NCBI GenBank assembly: GCA_002339725.1 | Contig: DDKN01000072.1 | Span: 1-15,359, forward strand | Origin: Thiobacillus sp. UBA2597 | GTDB taxonomy: Bacteria > Pseudomonadota > Gammaproteobacteria > Burkholderiales > Thiobacillaceae | DNA length: 15,359 nt | Direction: 5' to 3' | Part shown: positions 1-7,850 of the stretch, piece after piece | How the letters are laid out: each line of letters opens with the position of its first letter | How positions within the stretch are numbered: position 1 is the first letter of the stretch | Notes under the pieces: generated by a model | The model's database searches: none | What the model saw: only the letters and a program-made list of their open reading frames with translations | Told to the model about the DNA's origin: nothing | Translations under genes and position numbers: made by a program

Positions 1-1
1 G

Positions 2-1420
2 TCCGGCATGGCCTTTGCCGAAGAACCGATGCCGGCCCCGGCTCCGGCCGCCACCGCCGAGGCGGCGCCTGCGGCCGACGCGGCTGCCCCGGCCCCGGCT
101 CCGGCCGAGGCCGCCCCCGCTGCGGCGCCGACCCCGGACAAGGGCGACACCACCTGGATGCTGGTGGCCACCCTGCTGGTGGTTCTGATGACCATTCCCG
201 GCGTTGCCCTGTTCTATGGCGGCCTGGTGCGGTCGAAGAACATGCTGTCGGTGCTGACCCAGGTGTTCGCCATCTTCTGCCTGGTCGCCATCCTCTGGGT
301 GGTCTACGGCTACAGTCTGGCGTTCACTGCCGGCGGTGACCTCAACAGCTTCATCGGCGGCCTATCCAAGGCCTTCCTGGCCGGGGTCGATCCTTCGGTG
401 AACGTGGAGACTTTCAGCAAGGGCGTGGTCATTCCCGAGATGCTGTTCATGGTGTTCCAGCTCACCTTCGCGGCGATCACCGCCACCCTGATCGTGGGCG
501 GTTTTGCCGAGCGCATCAAGTTCTCCGCGCTCCTGGTGTTCATCGTGCTCTGGTTCACCTTCGCCTATCTGCCGATGGCGCACATGGTCTGGTTCTGGGG
601 CGGTCCGTCCGCCTACGGTGACCCGGCCGGCTTCCTGTTCGCCAAGGGCGCGCTCGACTTCGCCGGCGGCACCGTGGTCCACATCAACGCCGCCATGGCT
701 GCGCTGATGGGCGCCATTGTGATCGGCAAGCGCGTCGGTTACGGCCGCGACCCCATGCCGCCGCACAACCTGATGGCGACCATGGTCGGCGCCTGTCTCC
801 TGTGGGTGGGTTGGTTCGGCTTCAACGCCGGTTCCAACCTCGAAGCGAACGGCACCACCGTGCTGGCTATGGTCAACACCGTGGTCGCCACAGCCGCCGC
901 AGCGCTGTCCTGGATGTTTGCCGAATGGGCGATCAAGGGTAAGCCGTCCATGCTGGGCATCGCCTCGGGTGCCGTGGCCGGTCTGGTCGCGGTCACCCCG
1001 GCCGCCGGTTTTGCCGGTCCCTTCGGTGCCCTGGTGCTCGGCGCCATCGCCGGGGTCGCCTGCCTCTGGGGTGTGACCGGCCTGAAGCGCGCCCTGGGCT
1101 ATGACGACTCGCTCGACGTCTTCGGTGTGCATGGTATTGGCGGCATCATCGGCGCCATCGGCACCGGCATCGTCGTCAACCCGGCCCTGGGCGGCACCGG
1201 CGTGTTCGACTATGCGACCAACGCCGTGGCTGAGTACAACTTCGGCGCCCAGCTGACCAGCCAGCTCTGGGGCGTTGGCGTCGCGGTGGTTTGGGTCGGT
1301 GTGGTCAGCTACGTGCTGTTCAAGCTGATCGACATGACCATGGGCCTGCGCGTGACCGAGGAAGAGGAGCGCGAAGGTCTCGACACCGCCACCCACGGCG
1401 AGCGGGCCTACACCCTGTAA
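2..1420 (+). CDS. amt: Ammonium channel Amt (5'-truncated by window edge)
   Basis: Conducts ammonium/ammonia across the inner membrane for nitrogen assimilation, normally gated by a GlnK/PII protein. Numbering from the first ATG at base 8: a hydrophobic multi-pass region follows W50; the Amt signature GVALFYGGLVRSKN lies at 65-78; the conserved DFAGGTVVH segment at 217-225 holds the first pore histidine (H225) and GVHGIGG at 373-379 the second (H375). The C-terminal tail (GLRVTEEEEREGLD, then HGERAY) is the conserved cytoplasmic region known to couple the channel to PII. The frame is open through base 2, and the residues before AEEP look like the end of a signal peptide cut after AFA, so ATG 8 is probably not the real start. 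Residues 8-44 form an Ala/Pro-rich linker between signal peptide and first helix. A strong terminator follows. Any partner glnK would lie to the left, outside the window. Family certain; true start unseen. Confidence 0.95.
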   Translation, partial: SGMAFAEEPMPAPAPAATAEAAPAADAAAPAPAPAEAAPAAAPTPDKGDTTWMLVATLLVVLMTIPGVALFYGGLVRSKNMLSVLTQVFAIFCLVAILWVVYGYSLAFTAGGDLNSFIGGLSKAFLAGVDPSVNVETFSKGVVIPEMLFMVFQLTFAAITATLIVGGFAERIKFSALLVFIVLWFTFAYLPMAHMVWFWGGPSAYGDPAGFLFAKGALDFAGGTVVHINAAMAALMGAIVIGKRVGYGRDPMPPHNLMATMVGACLLWVGWFGFNAGSNLEANGTTVLAMVNTVVATAAAALSWMFAEWAIKGKPSMLGIASGAVAGLVAVTPAAGFAGPFGALVLGAIAGVACLWGVTGLKRALGYDDSLDVFGVHGIGGIIGAIGTGIVVNPALGGTGVFDYATNAVAEYNFGAQLTSQLWGVGVAVVWVGVVSYVLFKLIDMTMGLRVTEEEEREGLDTATHGERAYTL

Positions 1421-1451
1421 TCTTCTTCAAGACTCTCCTCCGCAAGGATTT

Positions 1452-1475
1452 GGGCGCCCTCGGGCGCCCTTTTTT
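1452..1475 (+). terminator. Rho-independent terminator after amt
   Basis: A perfect 7-bp GC stem, GGGCGCC (1452-1458) and GGCGCCC (1463-1469), closes a 4-base CTCG loop and is followed directly by six T residues (1470-1475). It lies 31 bases after the amt stop codon, so amt transcription should end before rlmH. Confidence 0.88.
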
Positions 1476-1520
1476 CTGGGCCGCCGTTATAGTGACGGCA
1501 ATCCATTTCCGAGTGGTCAC

Positions 1521-1988
1521 GTGAAACTGTTGATCATCGCCGTGGGCGACAAGATGCCGGGCTGGGTCGAGACCGCCTGCGCCGAATACCTCAAACGCAT
1601 GCCGCGCGAGGCGCGCGTCGAGCTGATCGAGGTCAAGCCGGAGAAGCGCGGCGGCCAGTCGATCGAGCGGCTCAAGGCGCTGGAGGCGGCGCGCATCCTG
1701 GAGAAGCTGCCGAAGGGCGCGCGCCTGATCGCCCTGGACGAGCACGGCCAGATGGCCGACACCCGCGGCCTGGCCGGCCTGCTGCAGGATTGGCTGGCCG
1801 AAGGGCGTGATGTCGCCCTGGTCATCGGCGGCGCCGACGGACTGGCGCCCGAGCTGCTGCAAAGGGCGGAGCTCAAGCTGGCGTTGTCGCGCCTGACCCT
1901 GCCGCACGGCCTGGTCCGGGTGTTGTTGAGCGAGCAGTTGTACCGGGCGTCGAGCCTGCTCAAGGGCCACCCCTATCATCGGGAGTGA
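1521..1988 (+). CDS. rlmH: 23S rRNA pseudouridine-1915 N3-methyltransferase RlmH
   Basis: Uses S-adenosylmethionine to methylate pseudouridine 1915 in helix 69 of 23S rRNA on the assembled ribosome; a small cytoplasmic SPOUT-class enzyme. The protein is 155 residues, the usual length. The SAM-binding knot motifs are present: LDEHG at 72-76, VIGGADG at 101-107, LTLPHGLVR at 125-133, and the conserved C-terminal tail HPYHRE at 150-155. The start is GTG at 1521, chosen because it gives the canonical N-terminus MKLLIIAVGD; no strong Shine-Dalgarno sequence is visible. A -10-like TATAGT at 1488-1493 could serve it, but no -35 is evident because the amt terminator occupies that space. In many betaproteobacteria rlmH follows nadD and rsfS; here an ammonium channel gene precedes it. 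maf follows 77 bases downstream in the same direction. Confidence 0.95.
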   Translation: MKLLIIAVGDKMPGWVETACAEYLKRMPREARVELIEVKPEKRGGQSIERLKALEAARILEKLPKGARLIALDEHGQMADTRGLAGLLQDWLAEGRDVALVIGGADGLAPELLQRAELKLALSRLTLPHGLVRVLLSEQLYRASSLLKGHPYHRE

Positions 1989-2031
1989 GACACTCGGCCA
2001 CGCCGGGGGCCGGCGAAACCGGGCGGAATGC

Positions 2032-2058
2032 TTGCAATCCGGGCGTATCAGCGATAAT
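2032..2058 (+). promoter_or_regulatory. Possible promoter of maf, placed for a near-leaderless transcript
   Basis: A -10-like GATAAT (2053-2058, one mismatch to TATAAT) lies only 7 bases before the maf ATG at 2066. A weak -35-like TTGCAA (2032-2037) sits 15 bases upstream, which is shorter than ideal. If used, transcription would begin within a base or two of the start codon. This is pattern matching only. Confidence 0.3.
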
Positions 2059-2065
2059 CGGCCGC

Positions 2066-2674
2066 ATGCACCGACGCATCTACCTTGCCTCGCAGAGCCC
2101 GCGCCGCTTGGAGCTGTTGCGCCAGATCGGCATCGATGCCATGGTTTTGCCGCTGCGCCATCAGTCGGGCCGGGCCGATGTCGACGAATCGCCCCTGCCC
2201 AATGAAAAGCCGGCCGACTATGTGATGCGGGTCGCGCGCCTCAAGGCGGAAGCCGGTGTGCTCGCCATGACCGGGCGCCGGCTGCCGGTGATGCCGATCC
2301 TGGCCGCGGACACCACGGTGGCGTTGGACGGCAGGTTGCTCGGCAAGCCGGCTTCGCCCGAGCAGGCGGCCGAATGGCTGCGCAGCTATTCGGGCAAGAC
2401 CCATCGGGTGTATTCGGGGGTGGCGGTGGCCTGGGAGGGGCAGGTGCACACGGCGCTATCCAGCAGCAAGGTGCGCTTCCGCCCCTTGAACGAGGCCGAG
2501 ATCGCCGCCTACGTCGCCAGCCGCGAACCGATGGACAAGGCGGGCGGCTATGGCATTCAGGGCCACGCCGCCCTGTTCATCGAGCACATCGAGGGCAGTT
2601 ATTCCGGCATCATGGGCCTGCCCCTGTTCGAAACAGGCGCCCTGCTCAGGCAAACCGGTATGATCCTGCTTTAG
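2066..2674 (+). CDS. maf: Maf family nucleotide pyrophosphatase (YhdE-like, dTTP/UTP)
   Basis: Hydrolyses non-canonical or surplus nucleoside triphosphates (dTTP, UTP and modified pyrimidines in the YhdE branch) to the monophosphate and pyrophosphate in the cytoplasm. The 202-aa protein begins at ATG 2066 with the family signature YLASQSPRRLELL (6-18), carries the catalytic Asp in ADTTVALDG (81-89) followed by GKP (93-95), and ends with DKAGGYGIQG (157-166) and GSYSGIMGLPLFET (177-190), which fits the YhdE subgroup rather than YceF. The frame is open upstream to a GTG at 1985 overlapping rlmH, but that extension is not family-like. No Shine-Dalgarno sequence precedes ATG 2066, consistent with a short or absent leader. 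The maf-rng pairing is conserved, as in E. coli yhdE-rng. The stop codon is drawn into the long hairpin that follows. Confidence 0.93.
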   Translation: MHRRIYLASQSPRRLELLRQIGIDAMVLPLRHQSGRADVDESPLPNEKPADYVMRVARLKAEAGVLAMTGRRLPVMPILAADTTVALDGRLLGKPASPEQAAEWLRSYSGKTHRVYSGVAVAWEGQVHTALSSSKVRFRPLNEAEIAAYVASREPMDKAGGYGIQGHAALFIEHIEGSYSGIMGLPLFETGALLRQTGMILL

Positions 2675-2677
2675 TGT

Positions 2678-2712
2678 CGAATCGACGGCCGGTCGGGCCG
2701 GCCGTCGATTCG
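2678..2712 (+). repeat. Perfect 15-bp inverted repeat (hairpin) in the maf-rng gap
   Basis: The left arm (2678-2692) and right arm (2698-2712) are exact reverse complements around a TCGGG loop. As RNA the stem extends by UGU (2675-2677) pairing with GCA (2713-2715), giving 18 pairs, and could reach the maf stop codon through A-U and G-U pairs. No T-run follows, so it is not a classical intrinsic terminator. It occupies most of the 55-base gap and ends about 10 bases before the weak GGTGG ribosome-binding site of rng. It may act in mRNA stability, partial termination or control of rng expression. Confidence 0.7.
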
Positions 2713-2729
2713 GCATTGCTGGTGGCAAC

Positions 2730-4184
2730 ATGAGCGAAGAAATCCTGATCAACATCACCCCGCAGGAAACCCGGGTGGCGGTGATCTATCTGGGCGCCGT
2801 GCAGGAGCTGCACATCGAGCGCGAAGGCCAGCGCGGCCTGGTCGGCAACATCTACCTGGGCCGCGTCAGCCGCGTCCTGCCCGGCATGCAGTCGGCCTTC
2901 GTCGACATCGGCCTCGACCGCGCCGCCTTCCTGCACGTGGCCGACATCTGGGACGCCCGCAACGGCGACGGCAACCCGCGTCCGATCGAGCGCATCCTGC
3001 ACGAGGGGCAGAGCCTGATGGTGCAGGTGATCAAGGATCCGATCGGGGCCAAGGGCGCCCGGCTGTCGACCCAGATCAGCATGGCCGGCCGCTTTTTGGT
3101 CTACCTGCCGCAGGAGACCCGGATCGGCATCTCGCAGAAGATCGAGGACGAGGCCGAGCGTGAACTGCTGCGCGACCGCCTGCAGCGGGTGCTGCCGCAG
3201 GACGAGCACGGTGGCTTCATCATCCGGACCATGGCCAATACGGCCGAGGACCAGGAACTGGCGGCCGACGTCGAATACCTGCACACCCTGTGGGACGCCA
3301 TCCGGGCCCGGGCCGAGAATGCCGCGGCGCCGCTGCGGCTCTACCACGAGCTGGATCTCGCCCACCGGGTGCTGCGCGACATCGCCACGCCCGATACCAC
3401 CCGCATCCTGGTCGACTCGCGCGAGACCCATCAGAAGCTGCAGGCCTTCGCCAGCGAATTCGTCCGCTATGCGGCGGACAAGATCTACCACTACGCGGCG
3501 GAGCGGCCGCTGTTCGACCTGTATGGCGTCGAGGAGGAGATCGAGCGCGCCCTGGCCAGAAGGGTCGACCTCAAGTCCGGCGGTTATCTCATCATCGACC
3601 AGACCGAGGCGCTGACCACCATCGACGTCAACACCGGCGGCTTCACCAGCGGCCGCACCTTCGACGAGACCATCTTCAAGACCAATCTGGAAGCGGCCCA
3701 GGCCGCGGCCCGGCAGCTGCGCCTGCGCAACCTGGGCGGCATCATCATCCTCGATTTCATCGACATGGACAGCGCCGAACACAAGGAGGCGGTGCTCAAC
3801 GAGCTGAACAAGGCCCTGGCGCGCGATCGCACCCGGATGACCATCAACGGCTTCACCTCGCTCGGCCTGGTCGAGATGACCCGCAAGCGCACGCGCGAGA
3901 GCCTGGCCCGGGTGCTGTGCGAGCCCTGTCCCACCTGCCAGGGCCGCGGCCAGATCAAGACCGCGCAGACCGTCTGCCACGAGATCCTGCGCGCCATCCT
4001 GCGCGAGGCGCGCCAGTTCGAGGCGCGCGAGTTCCGCATCATGGCGGCCCAGCCGGTGATCGATCTGTTCCTGGAAGAGGAATCCCAGAGCCTGGCGCAG
4101 CTGTCCGACTTCATCGGCAAGCCGATCTCCATGCAGGTGGAGAGCCTGTTCAGTCAGGAGCAGTACGACATTATTTTGTTGTAA
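2730..4184 (+). CDS. rng: Ribonuclease G
   Basis: Endoribonuclease of the RNase E/G family; trims the 5' end of 16S rRNA and takes part in mRNA decay. It is 484 residues, the RNase G size, and lacks the long RNase E C-terminal scaffold. An S1-like RNA-binding domain spans about 37-118 ([20 protein letters not shown], then AFVDIG). The catalytic DNase I-like domain carries TTIDVNTGG with D299 and IILDFIDMD with D342, matching the two metal-binding aspartates of E. coli RNase E (D303, D346). The zinc-link cysteines follow at C397, C400 and C403 (CEPCPTCQG). The start at ATG 2730 gives the normal N-terminus [17 protein letters not shown]. The gene follows maf after a large hairpin and its TAA stop abuts the first unit of a heptamer repeat with no spacer. 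All key residues are intact. Confidence 0.96.
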   Translation: MSEEILINITPQETRVAVIYLGAVQELHIEREGQRGLVGNIYLGRVSRVLPGMQSAFVDIGLDRAAFLHVADIWDARNGDGNPRPIERILHEGQSLMVQVIKDPIGAKGARLSTQISMAGRFLVYLPQETRIGISQKIEDEAERELLRDRLQRVLPQDEHGGFIIRTMANTAEDQELAADVEYLHTLWDAIRARAENAAAPLRLYHELDLAHRVLRDIATPDTTRILVDSRETHQKLQAFASEFVRYAADKIYHYAAERPLFDLYGVEEEIERALARRVDLKSGGYLIIDQTEALTTIDVNTGGFTSGRTFDETIFKTNLEAAQAAARQLRLRNLGGIIILDFIDMDSAEHKEAVLNELNKALARDRTRMTINGFTSLGLVEMTRKRTRESLARVLCEPCPTCQGRGQIKTAQTVCHEILRAILREARQFEAREFRIMAAQPVIDLFLEEESQSLAQLSDFIGKPISMQVESLFSQEQYDIILL

Positions 4185-4619
<435 letters not shown>

Positions 4620-4623
<4 letters not shown>

Positions 4624-5195
4624 CAGATCAGGCCCAGGGCATAGCGCTGCAGACCGGCCACCAGAATCAGCAGGAGCTGGATGACGATAAAGGCGCCGAC
4701 CGGGCTGAGGTCGATGCCGGCGATGGTCGGGATCACCCGCTGCAGCGGGGCCAGGATCGGCCGGGACAGGGCGTAGAACACCGGCGCAATGGGCGAGTAG
4801 GGATTCACCCAGCTCAGGATCACCTGGATGAACACCAAGCCGAGCAGGATGTACAGGGTCAGGCTCAGGGTCATGGCCAGGGCATGCAGCAGGAAGCCGG
4901 GCAGGACCTGCCAGCCCGCGGCCGCGAAGGGATAGCTGTCGAGCCAGTGCAGGCCGAAGCTGAGCAGCAGCTCGGTGAGATAACACAAGAGCAGGCTGCT
5001 CAGGTCGAGGCCGAACAGGCCCGGCACCACCCGGCGCACCGGGCGCACCGCGAAATCGGTGACCCTGACGATGAACTGGGCGAAGGGGTTATGGAAAGGG
5101 ACGCGCGCCCATTGCATATAAAAGCGCAGCCAGAAGGCCGAGGCGACCAGGCCGAGCAGGATGCGCAGCAAAAATTGCAGGGCTTCGATCAGCAT
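4620..5195 (-). CDS. yggT: YggT family integral membrane protein
   Basis: Inner-membrane protein of the YggT/YlmG family; bacterial members are linked to osmotic stress and membrane or division-site organisation, but the biochemical role is unsettled. The 191-aa protein is a tandem duplication: a first half with hydrophobic segments near 4-26 and 62-82 and the motif NPF..VRVTDFAVRPVRRVVPG (36-59), then a second half with segments near 104-130 and 163-182 and the matching NPYSPIAPVFYALSRPILAP (131-150). The ATG start (5195-5193) overlaps the proC stop by one base. Its stop overlaps the GTG of yggU by 4 bases. It sits in the conserved yggS-proC-yggT-yggU order. Confidence 0.92.
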
Positions 5196-6007
5196 CAGTG
5201 GGCCTCCCCGAACAGCTCGCCGATTTCGTGGCCGCGTTTCGCCGCGGCCTCGGCTGCCCGCATGATGGCCTGGCGCACCGCGGCCTGCTCCAGAACCAGC
5301 AGGCCCTGTTCGGTGGTGCCGCCCTTGGAGGTGACCCGTGCGCGCAGCTCGGCCGGGCTCACGTTTTCGCTCATGGCCAGGCGCGCCGCGCCGTTGAAGG
5401 TGTGCAGCACCAGGCGGCGCGCCGTCAGCGGCGGCAGGCCCAGTTCCACCGCGGCCTGTTCCAGGGCCTCGATGAAATAGAAGACATAGGCCGGGCCGCT
5501 GCCGGAGATGGCGGTCACCGCATCGATCTGCGCCTCGGTGTCGACCCAGACCGCCGTGCCGACGGCCTCCATCACGCGCTGGGCGGCCGCGCGCTGGGCC
5601 TGGCTCACGTCGGGCAGGGCATAGAGGCCGGCGATGCCGGCGCCGACCAGGGCCGGGGTGTTGGGCATGGCGCGCACCACGGCCGGATGGCCACCCAGCC
5701 AGCGCGAGATGTCCTTGGCCCGGATGCCGGCGGCGATCGACAGCACCAGCTGGGTCAGCCGGGGCGTCGGCAGGCCGCGCAGCACCTCACGCATCTGCTG
5801 CGGCTTCACCGCGAGCACGATGACATCGGCGGCCCTGAGGTCGGCGATATGTTCACTGGCCGACACGCCGAATTGCTGTTTGAGCCAGGCGCAGCGCTCC
5901 GGGCTGATCTCGGCCACCTCGATGGCGCCGGCGGCGAAGCCCTGCTTGATCAGGCCGCCGATCAATGCGGCGGCCATGTTGCCACCGCCGATGAATGCGA
6001 GTTTCAT
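5195..6007 (-). CDS. proC: Pyrroline-5-carboxylate reductase
   Basis: Catalyses the last step of proline synthesis, NAD(P)H-dependent reduction of 1-pyrroline-5-carboxylate to L-proline, in the cytoplasm. The 270-aa protein has the N-terminal Rossmann motif FIGGGNMA at 5-12, the cofactor-region motif AVKPQ at 67-71, MPNTP at 114-118, and the C-terminal family signature SGSGPAY (168-174) and VTSKGGTTEQGL (225-236) that forms the substrate pocket and dimer core. The start is ATG 6007, overlapping the yggS stop by 4 bases (ATGA). The frame is open further upstream inside yggS, but that part is not ProC-like. A one-base overlap leads into yggT, so the four genes are probably one mRNA. Confidence 0.96.
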   Translation of the reverse strand: MKLAFIGGGNMAAALIGGLIKQGFAAGAIEVAEISPERCAWLKQQFGVSASEHIADLRAADVIVLAVKPQQMREVLRGLPTPRLTQLVLSIAAGIRAKDISRWLGGHPAVVRAMPNTPALVGAGIAGLYALPDVSQAQRAAAQRVMEAVGTAVWVDTEAQIDAVTAISGSGPAYVFYFIEALEQAAVELGLPPLTARRLVLHTFNGAARLAMSENVSPAELRARVTSKGGTTEQGLLVLEQAAVRQAIMRAAEAAAKRGHEIGELFGEAH

Positions 6008-6726
6008 GTCTTTCCTTCTGTTGTCTTCCTGGTGCGGGCGCCGAAGATGGCGCTGCCCACCCGTACCCAGGTCGCGCCCTCCATGATAGCCGCCTCGAGG
6101 TCGTCGGACATGCCCATGGACAGGGTATCGAGCGCCAGGCCCCCGGCCCGGGCCTGGTCGAACAGTTCGCGCAATTGCCGGAACTGGGCGCGCTGCCCGG
6201 CGACATCGGGCGTCGGGCGCGGGATCGTCATCAGGCCGCGCAGCCTGAGCCCGGGCAGGGCGGCGATCCGGCGGGCGAGGGCAATGGCCTCGTGCGGGGC
6301 GACGCCGCCCTTGCTCGCCTCGCCGCCGATGTTGACCTGCAGGCAGACGTTGAGCGGCGGCCGACCGGCAGGCCGGGCGGCCGCCAGGCGCTCGGCGATC
6401 TTCAGCCGGTCGACGCTGTGCACCCAGTCGAAGTGCTCGGCGATGGATCGGGTCTTGTTGCTCTGGATCGGGCCGATGAAGTGCCATTCCAGGCCGGCCT
6501 GGCTGCCCAGCACGGCCTTCACCTCGGCGATCTTGGCCAGCGCCTCCTGGACATAGGATTCGCCGAAGGCGGTCTGGCCCGCGCGATAGGCCTCGATCAC
6601 CGCGCTGGCGGGGAAGGTCTTGCTCACCGCGAGCAGGTGCACGCTGTCGGGGGCGCGCCGGGCGCTCGCCGCGGCGGTCGCAATGCGCTGGCGGACGTCT
6701 TGCATGGCCTTTGCGATTGCGCCCAT
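6004..6726 (-). CDS. yggS: Pyridoxal phosphate homeostasis protein (YggS/PLPHP)
   Basis: PLP-binding protein that buffers free pyridoxal phosphate and influences amino-acid and keto-acid pools; it has a racemase-like fold without known racemase activity. The 240-aa protein has the PLP lysine in LLAVSKTF (K36), WHFIGPIQSNK at 81-91, and the phosphate-binding C-terminal motifs SMGMSDDLEAAI (203-214) and RVGSAIFGAR (222-231). The start at ATG 6726 is supported by GGAG four bases upstream (GGAGCATTATG); ATG 6705 is an alternative. It heads the operon with proC, yggT and yggU and is divergent from pilT across only 45 bases, a pairing known from pseudomonads and betaproteobacteria. Confidence 0.93.
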   Translation of the reverse strand: MGAIAKAMQDVRQRIATAAASARRAPDSVHLLAVSKTFPASAVIEAYRAGQTAFGESYVQEALAKIAEVKAVLGSQAGLEWHFIGPIQSNKTRSIAEHFDWVHSVDRLKIAERLAAARPAGRPPLNVCLQVNIGGEASKGGVAPHEAIALARRIAALPGLRLRGLMTIPRPTPDVAGQRAQFRQLRELFDQARAGGLALDTLSMGMSDDLEAAIMEGATWVRVGSAIFGARTRKTTEGKT

Positions 6727-6729
6727 AAT
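6700..6729 (+). promoter_or_regulatory. Possible pilT promoter inside the start of yggS
   Basis: A -10-like CATAAT (6724-6729) overlaps the yggS start codon on the other strand, with a weak -35-like TTGCAT (6700-6705) 18 bases upstream. Transcription would start near 6736, giving a leader of about 35 bases. If real, pilT transcription and yggS initiation would compete for the same DNA. Pattern match only. Confidence 0.28.
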
Positions 6730-6771
6730 GCTCCGCACCCTCAGAAAACCGCGACAAACGGGGAGATTGTA

Positions 6772-7818
6772 ATGGATATCGCCGACCTGCTGACCTTCGT
6801 GGTCAAGAACAAGGCCTCCGATCTGCACCTGTCTTCCGGCCTGCCGCCGATGATCCGGGTGCACGGCGACATCCGCCGCATCAACCTGCCGGCGATGGAC
6901 AACAACGAAGTGCGCGCCATGATCTATGACATCATGAACGACGCGCAGCGCAAGGCCTACGAGGAACACCTGGAGACCGACTTCTCGTTCGAGCTGCCCA
7001 ACGTCGCCCGCTTCCGGGTCAACGCCTTCAACCAGAACCGCGGCGCCGGCGCGGTGTTCCGCACCATTCCGTCCAAGGTGCTGACCCTGGAGGAACTGGG
7101 CGCGCCCGAGATCTTCAAGGAAATCTCCAACCAGCCGCGCGGCATCGTGCTGGTGACCGGGCCGACCGGCTCGGGCAAGTCGACCACGCTGGCGGCGATG
7201 ATCGACTACATCAACGACAACATGTTCGGCCACATCCTTACCATCGAGGATCCGATCGAATTCGTGCACCAGAGCAAGAAGTGCCTGATCAACCAGCGCG
7301 AGGTCGGCCCACACACCCTGGGCTTCGATGCGGCCCTGCGCTCGGCCCTGCGGGAAGACCCGGACGTGATCCTGGTGGGCGAGATGCGCGACCTGGAGAC
7401 CATCCGCCTGGCGCTGACCGCGGCCGAGACCGGCCACCTGGTGTTCGGCACCCTGCACACCAGCTCGGCGGCCAAGACCGTGGACCGGATCGTCGACGTG
7501 TTTCCGGCCGCGGAAAAGGACATGGTGCGCGCCATGCTGTCGGAATCGCTCAGGGCGGTGATCTCGCAGAGCCTGCTCAAGCGGAAGGACGGCAGCGGCC
7601 GGGTGGCGGCGCACGAGATCATGATCGGCACCCCCGCCATCCGCAACCTGATCCGCGAAAACAAGATCGCCCAGATGTATTCCTCGATCCAGACCGGCCA
7701 GGCGGTCGGCATGCAGACCCTCGACCAGTGCCTGGTCGAACTGGTCAAGCGCAATATCGTGGACTCGGAGGAGGCGCGGCCTTACGCCGTGAACAAGGAC
7801 CTGATTCCGGCGCGTTGA
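6772..7818 (+). CDS. pilT: Type IV pilus retraction ATPase PilT
   Basis: Hexameric cytoplasmic ATPase that depolymerises type IV pili, powering twitching motility and DNA uptake. The 348-aa protein contains an N-terminal PAS-like domain (ASDLHLSSGLPPMIRVHG at 15-32), Walker A GPTGSGKST (130-138), the Asp-box region around TIEDPIEF (157-164), Walker B VILVGEMRD (199-207), the His box GHLVFGTLHT (221-230) and the PilT-specific C-terminal AIRNLIRE (289-296), which separates it from PilB and from most PilU proteins. The start is ATG 6772, preceded by GGGGAG (6760-6765); the open frame extends upstream through the yggS antisense and is not real. PilU commonly follows PilT in this group, but here a convergent hydrolase gene follows instead. 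Confidence 0.96.
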   Translation: MDIADLLTFVVKNKASDLHLSSGLPPMIRVHGDIRRINLPAMDNNEVRAMIYDIMNDAQRKAYEEHLETDFSFELPNVARFRVNAFNQNRGAGAVFRTIPSKVLTLEELGAPEIFKEISNQPRGIVLVTGPTGSGKSTTLAAMIDYINDNMFGHILTIEDPIEFVHQSKKCLINQREVGPHTLGFDAALRSALREDPDVILVGEMRDLETIRLALTAAETGHLVFGTLHTSSAAKTVDRIVDVFPAAEKDMVRAMLSESLRAVISQSLLKRKDGSGRVAAHEIMIGTPAIRNLIRENKIAQMYSSIQTGQAVGMQTLDQCLVELVKRNIVDSEEARPYAVNKDLIPAR

Positions 7819-7825
7819 GCCGGGC

Positions 7826-7844
7826 GGGCCGGCGGTGCCGGCCC
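7826..7844. terminator. Hairpin between convergent pilT and hydrolase genes
   Basis: GGGCCGGC (7826-7833) and GCCGGCCC (7837-7844) form a perfect 8-bp stem with a 3-base loop, in the 32-base gap between two converging stop codons. There is no T-run on either strand, so termination efficiency is uncertain; its location suggests a shared two-way terminator or transcript end stabiliser. Confidence 0.45.
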
Positions 7845-7850
7845 ACGCTG

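Noticed and set aside
362..1396. 344-aa open frame antisense to amt
   Set aside because: His/Gly/Asp-rich composition without domain character, lying wholly antisense to a well-conserved channel gene; a by-product of high GC.
1985..2065. Upstream GTG start for maf overlapping the rlmH stop
   Set aside because: Would add 27 residues not seen in Maf proteins; ATG 2066 gives the canonical N-terminus.
2646..3980. 444-aa open frame antisense to rng
   Set aside because: Complete overlap with an intact RNase G gene; composition is that of a GC-rich shadow frame.
5195..6757. Single 520-aa frame spanning proC and part of yggS
   Set aside because: Only the part from ATG 6007 is ProC; the rest is an out-of-frame reading of yggS, so this is not a fusion gene.
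5995..7818. 607-aa frame suggesting a long N-terminal extension of PilT
   Set aside because: The extension is antisense to yggS; ATG 6772 with GGGGAG gives the normal PilT length.
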